In this document: piece by piece, positions 8,300 to 16,827 of the stretch
Layout: each line of letters opens with the position of its first letter
How positions within the stretch are numbered: position 1 is the first letter of the stretch
Assembly (NCBI RefSeq): GCF_002872335.1
Contig: NZ_NJAG01000002.1
Location: 124,001 to 188,000 of the forward strand
Length of the DNA stretch: 64,000 nucleotides
Direction of reading: 5' to 3'
Source of the DNA: Siphonobacter sp. BAB-5405
GTDB lineage: Bacteria; Bacteroidota; Bacteroidia; Cytophagales; Spirosomataceae
The notes under the pieces: model-generated
Told to the model about the DNA's origin: nothing
The model's database searches: none
The model's input: only the letters and a program-made list of their open reading frames with translations
Program-made: the position numbers and the translations under genes

Positions 8300-9526
8300 A
8301 TGATTCAACTATTCTATTCCCATTTTCGTTTATCATGCCTGCTGCTAAGTTTAGGGTTTCTGCTTGTTTCCTGCCGCGACAAAGACGTCGTCGAAGCCCT
8401 TCCGGTGACCGTAACGGTGTCGTACCCGAGCACCTACGCCGTTAAAGCCGGAGCGGGGATTACCGTAACCCTGGAAAGTACTACGGGTGGTGAGAAGCTT
8501 CCAGCCCAGACCACCGATGCCAACGGGACCGTTCGCTTTCCCAGTGTACTGCCCGGAACGTATACCGTTTCTGCTACCCAGGCCTTATCCGCTACCGACG
8601 CGGAACGAATTACCAACGTTTTCAGGCAAGCCCTGACGCTGAATGCCGTTCAGCGTTCGGTTTCGATTACGGCTTCCTCGAATCAAACGATTTCCCTGGA
8701 GCTGGCGGGAGCTCCGGCGGGAACACTGCTCATCAAGGAAGTATACTATACCGCTTCCAAAACGCCGAACAATGGCAATTACTTTTCAGATCAGTTTGTT
8801 GAAATTTACAACAACTCCGACTCAACCATTGCTCTGGATGGCCTGTGCATTGCGGATGTGTACGGAGTATCCGGTCAGATTAATCCCAATTCAACGCCCA
8901 CGGATTTTAAAGACGATACCCGCCATGTGTACCTAAATAGCGTATGGCGTATTCCGGGTACGGGCCGTCAGCATTTACTCGAACCCGGCAAGAGTATCCT
9001 TATTGCTCAGGATGGCATTAACCATCAGACTGATCCGGCGGGGAACCCCAACAGTCCGGTTAATCTGGCAAACGCCGATTGGGAAACCTATAATCAACGC
9101 CCTGACAATCGGGATACAGATTCTCCCTCGGTACCTAACCTGGAACGGGTCTATTTCACCGGCGGCTTCGACTGGCTTTTACCCGTTTTTGGACCCGGCC
9201 TGGTGATTTTCAGAACGTCCGATTTCAATACGCTTGAGAAAGTGGCCATTCCTTCGGCGGCTTCGTTGGAACCCCGCATTAAACTGCCCATCGGGCAAAT
9301 CATTGACGCGTTTGAGGGCTTACAGGATGCGAACAGTGGAGCATTCAAACGCATTCCGGCCAGCGTCGATGCCGGCTTTGTGTTTGCCAGCGGCACGTAT
9401 ACCAGCGAGAGTTTTCGTCGCAAAACGGCTACCACGCTCAACGGTCGCCGGGTTTTACAGGATTTGAACAATTCGGGGAGTGATTTCGAAAAGTTAAGTA
9501 AACCCACGCCCCGCTCCTTTCAATGA
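8300..9526 (+). CDS. DUF4876-type lipoprotein
   Basis: This encodes a 408-residue lipoprotein (signal LLLSLGFLLVSC, lipid Cys about residue 25). Residues 35-125 look like an Ig-like or Cna-B-like beta domain (GTVRFPSVLPGTYTVSA). The rest carries the DUF4876 pattern LLIKEVYYTASKTPNNGNYF, then QFVEIYNNSDSTIALDGLCI, which resembles a lamin-tail-type beta-sandwich. It is probably anchored at the outer membrane and may act as an accessory to the upstream TonB receptor. The stop overlaps the next start in an ATGA, implying coupled translation. Molecular role unknown. Confidence 0.8.
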   Translation: MIQLFYSHFRLSCLLLSLGFLLVSCRDKDVVEALPVTVTVSYPSTYAVKAGAGITVTLESTTGGEKLPAQTTDANGTVRFPSVLPGTYTVSATQALSATDAERITNVFRQALTLNAVQRSVSITASSNQTISLELAGAPAGTLLIKEVYYTASKTPNNGNYFSDQFVEIYNNSDSTIALDGLCIADVYGVSGQINPNSTPTDFKDDTRHVYLNSVWRIPGTGRQHLLEPGKSILIAQDGINHQTDPAGNPNSPVNLANADWETYNQRPDNRDTDSPSVPNLERVYFTGGFDWLLPVFGPGLVIFRTSDFNTLEKVAIPSAASLEPRIKLPIGQIIDAFEGLQDANSGAFKRIPASVDAGFVFASGTYTSESFRRKTATTLNGRRVLQDLNNSGSDFEKLSKPTPRSFQ

Positions 9527-11007
9527 AACCCTGCTATCTGATCGGATTGCTGGGCTGGCTGGCCGGGTTCCCGGCTCTGGCCCAGCTATCCGATTCGTCT
9601 TTGTACGTTCGCAATCGATTCCTTGTTCCCGTAAATACCTGGAGTCAGGCCCGTAATCCGGCGGGCCTGCTCGAAGTACCCATGCCTGATTACAGCCGGA
9701 CGGGCCTGCACGTCTTACGACAAGCTGGGGCGTATCGTCGTCCCCAGCAGGCGGGCGAAAACCGGCAGGCGGGTTTTCACAGTGAAGGACTCAAGCGACT
9801 GAATAACTGGCGACTACAGGGTTCTTTTGATTATCAGAAACACGAAGATCGGGATCAACGCTGGGGCAATACGGCTAATCCGCTGAGTGGCAACCCTTTT
9901 GTCTGGGCTGATGAATTTGGCGGGGACTGGCAACGGGATCACATTCACCTGCAACTGGCCGCCGCCTATCCACTGACAGCCCGATGGCGTCTGGGTTTGC
10001 TTACGCAGTATCAGGTGGGACAGGGAGCCCGGTTGAATACTCCCAAGCCCTTTTATCGTTTTCGTACGATTGCCTTGCGTCCGGGCGTCCAGTGGGCCCT
10101 AGCTAACCAGACCTGGATTGGGGGCTGGATGGAGTATCAATCCAGTCGGGAAGAAAATCAGGTGGGGTATTATTCGTCCCAAAACCCGCAATTGTACCGG
10201 CTCAGGGGTTATGGCAGTTTTGACCGCTCCAGTGTCGTCACCTCCGACTTACTTACCACGGGTAATGCCTGGAGCGGGGGCCTGCAAGTGGGCAAACACC
10301 TAACCCGCACGCGTACGCTACTGGTAAGCGTTACGCTCCATCAGCTTGAGGAACAGGGAGTGGAAGGCATTTCGACCACCCGTTGGAATGGACGCTACAC
10401 GCAGCGAAAAGGGACCGTCTTAGCCGAACTGGAACGGCGTGCGATGAACCAGTTACAACGCTTTTCCCTCTCAGGAACCTATCAATCCGGGGATGGGGAA
10501 GATCCCATTTTTCAGGCCATTAACGTACAAACCTCTCATCAGAACCTCGGCCTTACCTGGACCAGGCAAGGGCAGCATGGTTTGAAAAGCCGACAGTTTC
10601 AAGGCAAAATTTTTTATCAGGGACAATCCATTCAGAACATTCTGAATCAAACTTCCTGGGTGATTGATCAGCTGGAAGCCGGAGGCCGGGTCATTTTTCG
10701 AAGGCCGGTTTCTTCTCGCTGGTCTTTCTTCACGGAATCTGATCTGACGGGTTTCTACACTCTTGCTTCCCAGTATCAAGCCCTACGCCCTACGGAACTG
10801 ACTTCCCTACTGGTAACGCCGGATTTTCACCACCTCGGTGCCCATCGAGCCGAACTGGAGACGGAATTAGGGCTGGATCATCGGCTGCGAAAAGGCTTTC
10901 TGCGAATCAGCGGGCGAGTATGGTTTCAACAACCCCTAAGTTCAACCGCTTCGGGACATCGACTACTGACCAGCTTAACCCTCCAATTTTTTAACTACGC
11001 TCAATGA
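9523..11007 (+). CDS. DUF6850-like outer-membrane beta-barrel protein
   Basis: This encodes 494 residues with a signal peptide (MKPCYLIGLLGWLAGFPALA, cut before QLSDS) and then alternating aromatic/polar strands throughout, ending in an aromatic C-terminal strand (LLTSLTLQFFNYAQ), typical of outer-membrane barrels. The pairing with a DUF4876 lipoprotein and a TonB receptor matches the DUF6850 barrel family as I remember it; that label is from family memory. It overlaps its neighbours at both ends by ATGA, so stoichiometric expression with the receptor operon is likely. It could be a second channel or a structural partner in zinc acquisition. Confidence 0.75.
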   Translation: MKPCYLIGLLGWLAGFPALAQLSDSSLYVRNRFLVPVNTWSQARNPAGLLEVPMPDYSRTGLHVLRQAGAYRRPQQAGENRQAGFHSEGLKRLNNWRLQGSFDYQKHEDRDQRWGNTANPLSGNPFVWADEFGGDWQRDHIHLQLAAAYPLTARWRLGLLTQYQVGQGARLNTPKPFYRFRTIALRPGVQWALANQTWIGGWMEYQSSREENQVGYYSSQNPQLYRLRGYGSFDRSSVVTSDLLTTGNAWSGGLQVGKHLTRTRTLLVSVTLHQLEEQGVEGISTTRWNGRYTQRKGTVLAELERRAMNQLQRFSLSGTYQSGDGEDPIFQAINVQTSHQNLGLTWTRQGQHGLKSRQFQGKIFYQGQSIQNILNQTSWVIDQLEAGGRVIFRRPVSSRWSFFTESDLTGFYTLASQYQALRPTELTSLLVTPDFHHLGAHRAELETELGLDHRLRKGFLRISGRVWFQQPLSSTASGHRLLTSLTLQFFNYAQ

Positions 11008-11849
11008 AACACGCTCTTATCTATACGTTTCTTTTGATGGCCTTGTTGCTGGCTTGTCAACGGATGCCTTCCACTTCGGCTCGTCAGGCCCCACTTCTTT
11101 TTGCGGGTTACGAAGCGTTGAACCCCTCCGAGAAAAGATGGGCCGATAGTCTGCTCCACTACGCTCTCGACCACGAAGCCCTGTATACGCTGGCCGACAC
11201 GCTTAAACCCATTAGTACGGTCAAGTCTTTTGCCTTTACAGTGGAAGACAGTACACTTTCGGAAGGGACGGCCGAAGTAGCTCTGAATCAGGCGGCTCTG
11301 GATTCCGTTCGCAGCTTGCAGCGGATACTCAAGGCTCTAAGTGGGCCGGAACTTGAATTTGTTCTGATGCCCTTTCATCAGTTGTACGAACGGCATCGAC
11401 GCTATCTGGATGTGGTCGTGTGCAGACGATCCGTATTGGACCGGAAACTTCGACAGTATGCTCCCTTCTTTGGGCAGTGGGGTTTAACGGAAGGAGCTTC
11501 GGCAGGTATGGTGGTTTTGCTCACGGAGTATGAAGCTCCGCACGATCGTTACCGGGCCTATGGTTACCTGTTCGGCTATCCCAAACATGCGGTTGACTTT
11601 TTTGTACAAGCCAGTCAGCAGCAAAAGAAAACCAGTCAGTTTGTCAAGCGTGATTTCTTTCATATTCCTACGCACAATGCCAAACAGGGCTATTTTACAT
11701 ACGCGGTTCCTAAAGGCTACCGGGCCGCAGCCATCGATTCAGTTATTTATCAACGAGCTATGCATACATTAAACCGCTATCGAAAGCAACGTATGCACTA
11801 TGTAACCCCTCAGGGTTTGAAAGCGATTGATTTACTAAGAGCCTGGTAA
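11004..11849 (+). CDS. Unknown lipoprotein, last gene of zinc-type operon
   Basis: This encodes 281 residues with a clear lipoprotein signal (FLLMALLLACQRM, Cys18). The mature protein is mixed alpha/beta, with a glycine-rich segment (QWGLTEGASAGMVVLLTEYE) followed by YGYLFGYPKHAVDFFV, and a basic C-terminus. I recognise no domain. It has no histidine-rich metal-binding stretch of the kind seen in zinc-scavenging proteins. The ATGA overlap with the barrel gene ties it to the same function. A strong terminator follows 15 bp after the stop. Confidence 0.7.
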   Translation: MKHALIYTFLLMALLLACQRMPSTSARQAPLLFAGYEALNPSEKRWADSLLHYALDHEALYTLADTLKPISTVKSFAFTVEDSTLSEGTAEVALNQAALDSVRSLQRILKALSGPELEFVLMPFHQLYERHRRYLDVVVCRRSVLDRKLRQYAPFFGQWGLTEGASAGMVVLLTEYEAPHDRYRAYGYLFGYPKHAVDFFVQASQQQKKTSQFVKRDFFHIPTHNAKQGYFTYAVPKGYRAAAIDSVIYQRAMHTLNRYRKQRMHYVTPQGLKAIDLLRAW

Positions 11850-11864
11850 TAGTCGTTTGTTTTT

Positions 11865-11906
11865 AAAAGGAAAGAACCATTCAACAGGAGCGGTTCTTTC
11901 CTTTTT
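11865..11906 (+). terminator. Rho-independent terminator of the TonB-receptor operon
   Basis: Perfect 14-bp stem AAAAGGAAAGAACC / GGTTCTTTCCTTTT with a 13-base loop and a T-run, 15 bp after the stop of the fourth operon gene. The flanking A- and T-runs could let it work in both directions. Confidence 0.85.
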
Positions 11907-12054
11907 ATGAACATAGCGTAAGTTTTAATACGTAATCGTTGACTGACCTGCCATTCCTTTAACGTGTTAGTAGGTTTACTTTATGATTTAGTCCTATGAT
12001 ACAAAAATTTGAATTCGAGAAGCCTAACCGGCTGACTCCCCCTTTATTTACCCA

Positions 12055-12227
12055 CTAATCAAAGAAGCGTTTGTCGATCATCCCCACAGTGATCACGCTG
12101 AACCGTTGATTGTAGAACGGCTTAGATAAACAGCCCGCTTACCTCTTCACTGGTCACAGAGTCTCAAACCGAACTCGTTGGCTATGTCGCTTTTTCTCCC
12201 ATTACGATTGATAGCCAGTATACCTAA
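12055..12227 (+). pseudogene. GNAT acetyltransferase relic (YhbS-like)
   Basis: Two consecutive frames encode pieces of one protein. Frame 12055-12129 reads LIKEAFVDHPHSDHAEPLIV, continuing ERLR then stop, the typical start of a YhbS-type N-acetyltransferase. After a frameshift, 12156-12227 reads TESQTELVGYVAFSPITIDS and then stops, the matching next strand pair. The acetyl-CoA loop and the C-terminal half are gone. No intact copy is in the window. The family match is by pattern recognition only. Confidence 0.6.
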
Positions 12228-12500
12228 GATAGCCAGCACGGGTAAGCAACGACGATCTTATTACACTAAACGCTTGCATTGCAGAAAAGCAATTTTTAAC
12301 ATTCTGTCTCACCTAACTGGGGTATTTTTAAACACTGCTTCCGGGAGTAACTTTAAAAAGGGCAATTTAGCAACCTTGACATTTGTCTTACCTCTTTTAT
12401 TACCTAACATCTAATGGGTTATAGAACCATTGCCTTTACTTATAAAGATCAAATAAATTTTAAAATACTTATGAAATCTGCTTTGCCATCAATCTAAAAC

Positions 12501-12536
12501 CAAAATTCCCTGATACGATACTATCAGGGAATTTTG
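12501..12536 (-). terminator. Rho-independent terminator
   Basis: Perfect 15-bp stem CAAAATTCCCTGATA / TATCAGGGAATTTTG with a 6-base loop. It lies just past the end of the minus-strand lipoprotein gene at 12563 and is followed on that strand by GTTTTAG. Confidence 0.8.
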
Positions 12537-12562
12537 ATATAAAAATAAACATACTTTCATCA

Positions 12563-13171
12563 TTACATTTCGCTGGTAAAACGCTCGTAGATGGTTGTAA
12601 TGATCACTTCCCTGACCCCCTGTTTTGTATAGAGCCTACGTTTATTTGTCAATCGAATTCGATCTTTTGCTTCTATAAAGGCTGATTCAGGCTTAACCCA
12701 ACGCACTGGATGTGCTTGCTCGTTAGGTGTAATTATGATCTGACTCAAATCATCAGCGAAAGAGAACCTGTAGCCAGAACCCTGCTGATTGTAATGAACA
12801 CTATACTTCTGGTTATAGCTCAGCGTATCAGCACCATTCCAATCTGGATTAGTCCCGGTATACGTGTACACATATTGTTCTGGCCAAAATTGCGTGAATA
12901 AGAAGACAGCTTTATCAACGTTTTTAACTCTGATTTCCAGAAAGTTACCGTAGTTATTTAATTCGCCTATTTCCTGAAGCAAATTACTGGAAGAGATCCC
13001 GTCAAAATTAGCGTCAACGGACTCACTACTAGTGGCACTGATGATCTTGTATTTCCCATGGAAACGCTGGTAAAGCAATTCTACTTCATTTTTGGGTTGA
13101 ATAGATTCTTTTTTCTGACAACTAAGGGTGAACAGAAGCAATACTAGTAGTACAATCGAAGTTGTTTTCAT
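12563..13171 (-). CDS. Hypothetical lipoprotein
   Basis: This encodes 202 residues beginning with a lipoprotein signal (MKTTSIVLLVLLLFTLSC, Cys18). The mature part opens with YQRFHGKYKIISATSSES and includes strands ending in basic residues (RIRLTNKRRLYTKQG), similar to small lipocalin-like Bacteroidota lipoproteins. No domain is named with confidence. It is AT-rich compared with the zinc operon, is monocistronic between two clear boundaries, and sits beside a decayed GNAT gene. The start is supported by the signal sequence. Confidence 0.7.
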   Translation of the reverse strand: MKTTSIVLLVLLLFTLSCQKKESIQPKNEVELLYQRFHGKYKIISATSSESVDANFDGISSSNLLQEIGELNNYGNFLEIRVKNVDKAVFLFTQFWPEQYVYTYTGTNPDWNGADTLSYNQKYSVHYNQQGSGYRFSFADDLSQIIITPNEQAHPVRWVKPESAFIEAKDRIRLTNKRRLYTKQGVREVIITTIYERFTSEM

Positions 13172-13355
13172 AGGTTAAAGTTTAACTGCTGCAATTTAGT
13201 GTATAATCTTTGCTACTTTATGGGTATTGATCCTATCTCTGTTTGTTTACTTTAACGTACCGGTATTTACGCAACGAAGTAGAGATGTCTGAATCATGAA
13301 TCGATAACGGATTCGTATTCATTTTAGCTTTAATGATTACTGCAACCTTAGCTTT

Positions 13356-14837
13356 ATGAAACGATTAGTCTTCATTCTTAGCTGCTTCTTACTCTTCTAT
13401 CCTGTCTTCGCTCAGCAGGAAACCACGCATTGGTATTACGGCCGTAATGTCGGCTTAAGCTTCCGTAATTTTCCACCAACTCCTCTGTTTGATGGAGCAT
13501 CGAGTAGCCCGGAAGCCATTGCCGTTACTTCACACCGGCAAAGTGGCGATCTACTTTTTTATTCAGACGGCGTGACCGTTTGGAACCGTCAGCATCAGGT
13601 CATGCCGCATGGCAAAGACTTGCTCGGGTTTCAAACGTCTACGCAGGGGGCATTAATTGTACCTTCCGTAACGGATGAACAGGTGTACTATCTCTTTACC
13701 CTCACCTGTCCCCGCTACGACATTTACAAAACACCCGGTTTGTATTACAGCCTGGTAGACATGAGGCTAGATGGTGGGAAAGGAGATGTCTTGGCGACTA
13801 ATAAAAACATCCAATTGCTGCCACAGGTAACCGAAAAGTTAACTGCGGTCCGGCACACGAATGGCAGGGATTACTGGGTGATTACCCACGGTTACGACAA
13901 TGACCTGTTTTATGTTTTCCTGCTAAATGATCAGGGGATTTCCGCTCCGCAAACTTTTCAAATTGGTACCATTCATAATGACATGACTCCGCAATTGACG
14001 GAGGCCGCAGGTTACTTAAAAGCTTCTCCGAATGGTAAAATGCTGGCCTGTGCCGTGTACAATGAGCTAGAGAGCCGTCCGTTCGAATTATACGATTTTG
14101 ATGCCAGTACTGGAAAAATCGCTAATTATCGAAGCCTGGGATCTTTTTTTGATCAGTACGGCGTATCCTTTTCGCCAGATAACTCTAAATTATATCTGAC
14201 GGTTAATAGTCAGCGTGTACCTGCCACTACTGAAACGCTTGTCCAATTTGACCTGTCCCTGGTGCAGACTGACGGCACTTTTCCTTCTACCTACCTTTCG
14301 TATCCGGTAGTTATAGGGCAGAACCCCGTGGCAGGCGAGGAAAATCCGAATCAGGAGAGACCTATTGGCCTGACCTGGGCCTTGCAGTTAGGACTAGACG
14401 GTAAACTTTATACGTCTAGTCCTTACGTAATCAACCGACCGAATGAAAAAGCAGAAGCTTGTCAAATTAGTACCTTAGAGCCACAACTAAGGGATCGGCC
14501 GAACAGGGGATTCCAATACGGCTTACCTAATTTCCTGCAGGAATCCTTTGCGAACTTGCCAGCGATAGATGGCCTGGGAGAAAACTGTACGATTGAGCAG
14601 GTATTCAGGATTGGTCCCAATCCTTCGGCGGGCCCGGTTATTATTGAGATGCAGGAGCGTTGCCGAAACCCCTATGGTTTGAAAGTCTACACCGTGCTGG
14701 GTCAGGTAGTTTACCATCAAATGAATGTGACAGCGTTAAGTCATGAGCTGGTCTTGACTTCCTTACCAGCCGGGTTGTATTTGGTAGAAATCCAATACAA
14801 CCAGCAACGTAAGATTTATAAACTGGTTAAACGTTAG
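13356..14837 (+). CDS. Secreted propeller-like protein with T9SS sorting domain
   Basis: This encodes 493 residues with a signal peptide (ending YPVFAQ), a central region of repeated beta blades (WYYGRNVGLSF, GDLLFYSDGVTVWN, YYLFTLTCPRYD, KLYLTVNSQRV) suggesting a beta-propeller, and a C-terminal domain from about residue 415 (IGPNPSAGPVIIEMQ, LPAGLYLVEIQYN, KIYKLVKR). The last block is the type A sorting signal of the Bacteroidota type IX secretion system, so the product is likely exported to the surface or medium. Its ligand or activity cannot be told. It is a single gene with divergent and convergent neighbours. Confidence 0.8.
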   Translation: MKRLVFILSCFLLFYPVFAQQETTHWYYGRNVGLSFRNFPPTPLFDGASSSPEAIAVTSHRQSGDLLFYSDGVTVWNRQHQVMPHGKDLLGFQTSTQGALIVPSVTDEQVYYLFTLTCPRYDIYKTPGLYYSLVDMRLDGGKGDVLATNKNIQLLPQVTEKLTAVRHTNGRDYWVITHGYDNDLFYVFLLNDQGISAPQTFQIGTIHNDMTPQLTEAAGYLKASPNGKMLACAVYNELESRPFELYDFDASTGKIANYRSLGSFFDQYGVSFSPDNSKLYLTVNSQRVPATTETLVQFDLSLVQTDGTFPSTYLSYPVVIGQNPVAGEENPNQERPIGLTWALQLGLDGKLYTSSPYVINRPNEKAEACQISTLEPQLRDRPNRGFQYGLPNFLQESFANLPAIDGLGENCTIEQVFRIGPNPSAGPVIIEMQERCRNPYGLKVYTVLGQVVYHQMNVTALSHELVLTSLPAGLYLVEIQYNQQRKIYKLVKR

Positions 14838-15117
14838 TTATTTCATTTACGATAACGATTTACTAACGATCCTTCCTGAAAGCTCATCCGAAATCTCTGC
14901 CAGGGCTGGTTTGACAATTGAGCAATTACCGTTCTTTGTTCCAGGGAACTTCATCGATACTAATCTTCATCACCTTGTGCAAACGACTCTTCGAGAAAAT
15001 GAAGCACTTTACCTACCGTAGATTTTTTTCAATGTCCTCAGTAACATAAGCCTTTCAGAGCAGATTCTGGTTGTTATACCAGACTTATCACCGGAGCTAA
15101 TCATCACAGGTTAAAAA

Positions 15118-15181
15118 CTAAAGCATCCTGAAGAAGAAGAGCTGATTTGACGGATTAGCTCTTCTCTTCAGGATGCTTTAG
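15118..15181 (-). terminator. Strong terminator of the fructan locus
   Basis: A long hairpin: CTAAAGCATCCTGAAGA pairs with TCTTCAGGATGCTTTAG (17 bp), extended by AGAGCT / AGCTCT near the loop. On the minus strand it ends in TTTTTAACC. It lies 25 bp beyond the last stop codon of the levanase gene and closes the minus-strand locus. Confidence 0.85.
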
Positions 15182-15205
15182 AATTATACCTAACGAACCA
15201 TTAAT

Positions 15206-16767
15206 TTACTCAAGGGATCTGATTTTAAGGCCTTTAAATAGACCGCTACCATCCTTTGTAAACAGTTCAATCTTTCCGTTGGTCTTTTCCGGGAACACCA
15301 GCTCCGTTAGTACGGCTTCTCCGTCATTCACATACACTTCCAGCACCGAAGCATCGGCAATGATGCGTACCTTCACTGCTCCGTTCTGCAGCGTTACGGG
15401 AGCTTCTTCTACGCTGGGGAAACGCTGGTTGAAAGCCACCTTTCCCGATGTGCGGCGGTCCAGGTGTATGTTCCCCCTTTCGTAGGATAACACCGTTTCT
15501 TCGGAGCCATTTTTGTAAAGGCGGATGCCCTGAGTCTGAGACTGGCCCGGTACCAGCGTCACTTCCAGTTCAAACGGCGAGCGATTTCTACCGGTATCCC
15601 CTGACTGGCATTGTTCAGGGAAAGCGACTTCTGCTGGTAGCGTACCTGCTTTCGTAAGCCGGAAAGTTTAGGCTGCTGAATTAACATAAGCCCTTCACTG
15701 GTCCGCTTCAGGGCTATTTCCCGGGGCAGTGACATGGCACCCTTGAATGGTTCGGTCGGCAGATCATTGGCGTATTCCCAGTTATTGATCCAGCCTATCA
15801 TCACGGGTTGTTTCGCTGAAGCCGGCAGGTGGTTGTACGGAATGGCTGCGTAATAATCCTTTCCGTAGTCCACGACATTTCCCCATTCAGGTGAAGCAGG
15901 CCTGGGATTTTCTTTATCGAGCGTAAAGTTGGTACCATCAAAATCGCCCACAAAGTACTGCATCCCCACGTAGCCTTTCTGGCGATGTCCCGAAGAAATG
16001 AATAATACCCAGCGGCTTTTACCCGGCTCATTGAGAATTGGGACCTGAATCAGCGAAGGACATTCCCAGATTTTGCTTTGATCCCCCTGTTTGCCAAACC
16101 GACTCATCTGCTTCCAGGATTTCAGGTCTTTCGACTCAAAAAACAGCACGCTGTACTCATCCGGTTTAACGGCGGCCATAACCCATTTTTTTTGGGGTTC
16201 GTACCAAAATACATTAGGATCCCGAAACTCATTCGTGTTCAGTTCCAGTACCGGATTCTTCGCATACTGCTGCCAGGTACGGCCCTTGTCCGCACTGTAG
16301 GCTAAACTCTGATGCTGGGCCAAAGCCTTGCCTTTCTCATCGACGTGCGAGGTATAAATGGCGACCATGCAATCTTTTGTACCCGTCGGGCAAAGCTTAC
16401 TGGTGTTGCCATAGTCGATGACAGCACTCCCCGAAAAGATCATGGTTACACTTTTTCCGTCCGGGTTGGCAAACTCGTTGAGTGCTACGGGCAGTTCGTT
16501 CCAGTGCAGCAAATCCTTACTCACGGCGTGTCCCCAGCTCATGTGCCCCCAGCGATTACCCTGGGGATTGTACTGGTAAAACAGGTGATATTCGCCGTCA
16601 TAGTACACCAGTCCATTGGGATCATTGATCCAGTTCTTTTGAGGAGTAAAGTGAAAGGCCGGGCGGTACTTTTCGGTGGAAGTAGCGAGAGCCGGACTCT
16701 GGGCCTGCACGCTGGAATCCATTATGATCAATGCGGCAGCAAGGGCCGATACTAGATAACTTTTCAT
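15206..16767 (-). pseudogene. GH32 levanase/fructan hydrolase, frameshifted
   Basis: Residues 1-402 read in one frame from ATG at 16767: signal peptide (ending SVQAQ), then the five-bladed GH32 catalytic domain with nucleophile Asp49 (NWINDPNG), Asp183 (RDP) and acid/base Glu235 (WECPSLI). At about 15571-15583 the frame is lost: the sequence reads EIARRLNWK and stops at 15559, while the next frame gives FELEV and continues VTLVPGQSQT to 15206 as the C-terminal beta-sandwich. One missing base explains it; restoring it gives about 520 residues, the usual family length. It may be a real mutation or a base-call error. The enzyme would cleave levan or inulin to fructose outside the cytoplasm. It is the last gene of the locus, 60 bp after susD. 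Confidence 0.88.
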
Positions 16768-16827
16768 AGTAAGTAGGGGTACAACCCCCGTTAGTTCGGT
16801 AAAGATAAAATAGCAAAGACTCCAGAA

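Noticed and set aside
11004-11849. Zinc-scavenging (ZinT/ZnuA-like) protein
   Set aside because: There is no histidine-rich loop or conserved metal ligands; only the operon context points to zinc.
12178-12414. Open frame of 78 codons on the plus strand
   Set aside because: It overlaps the GNAT relic in another frame, and its composition is not gene-like.
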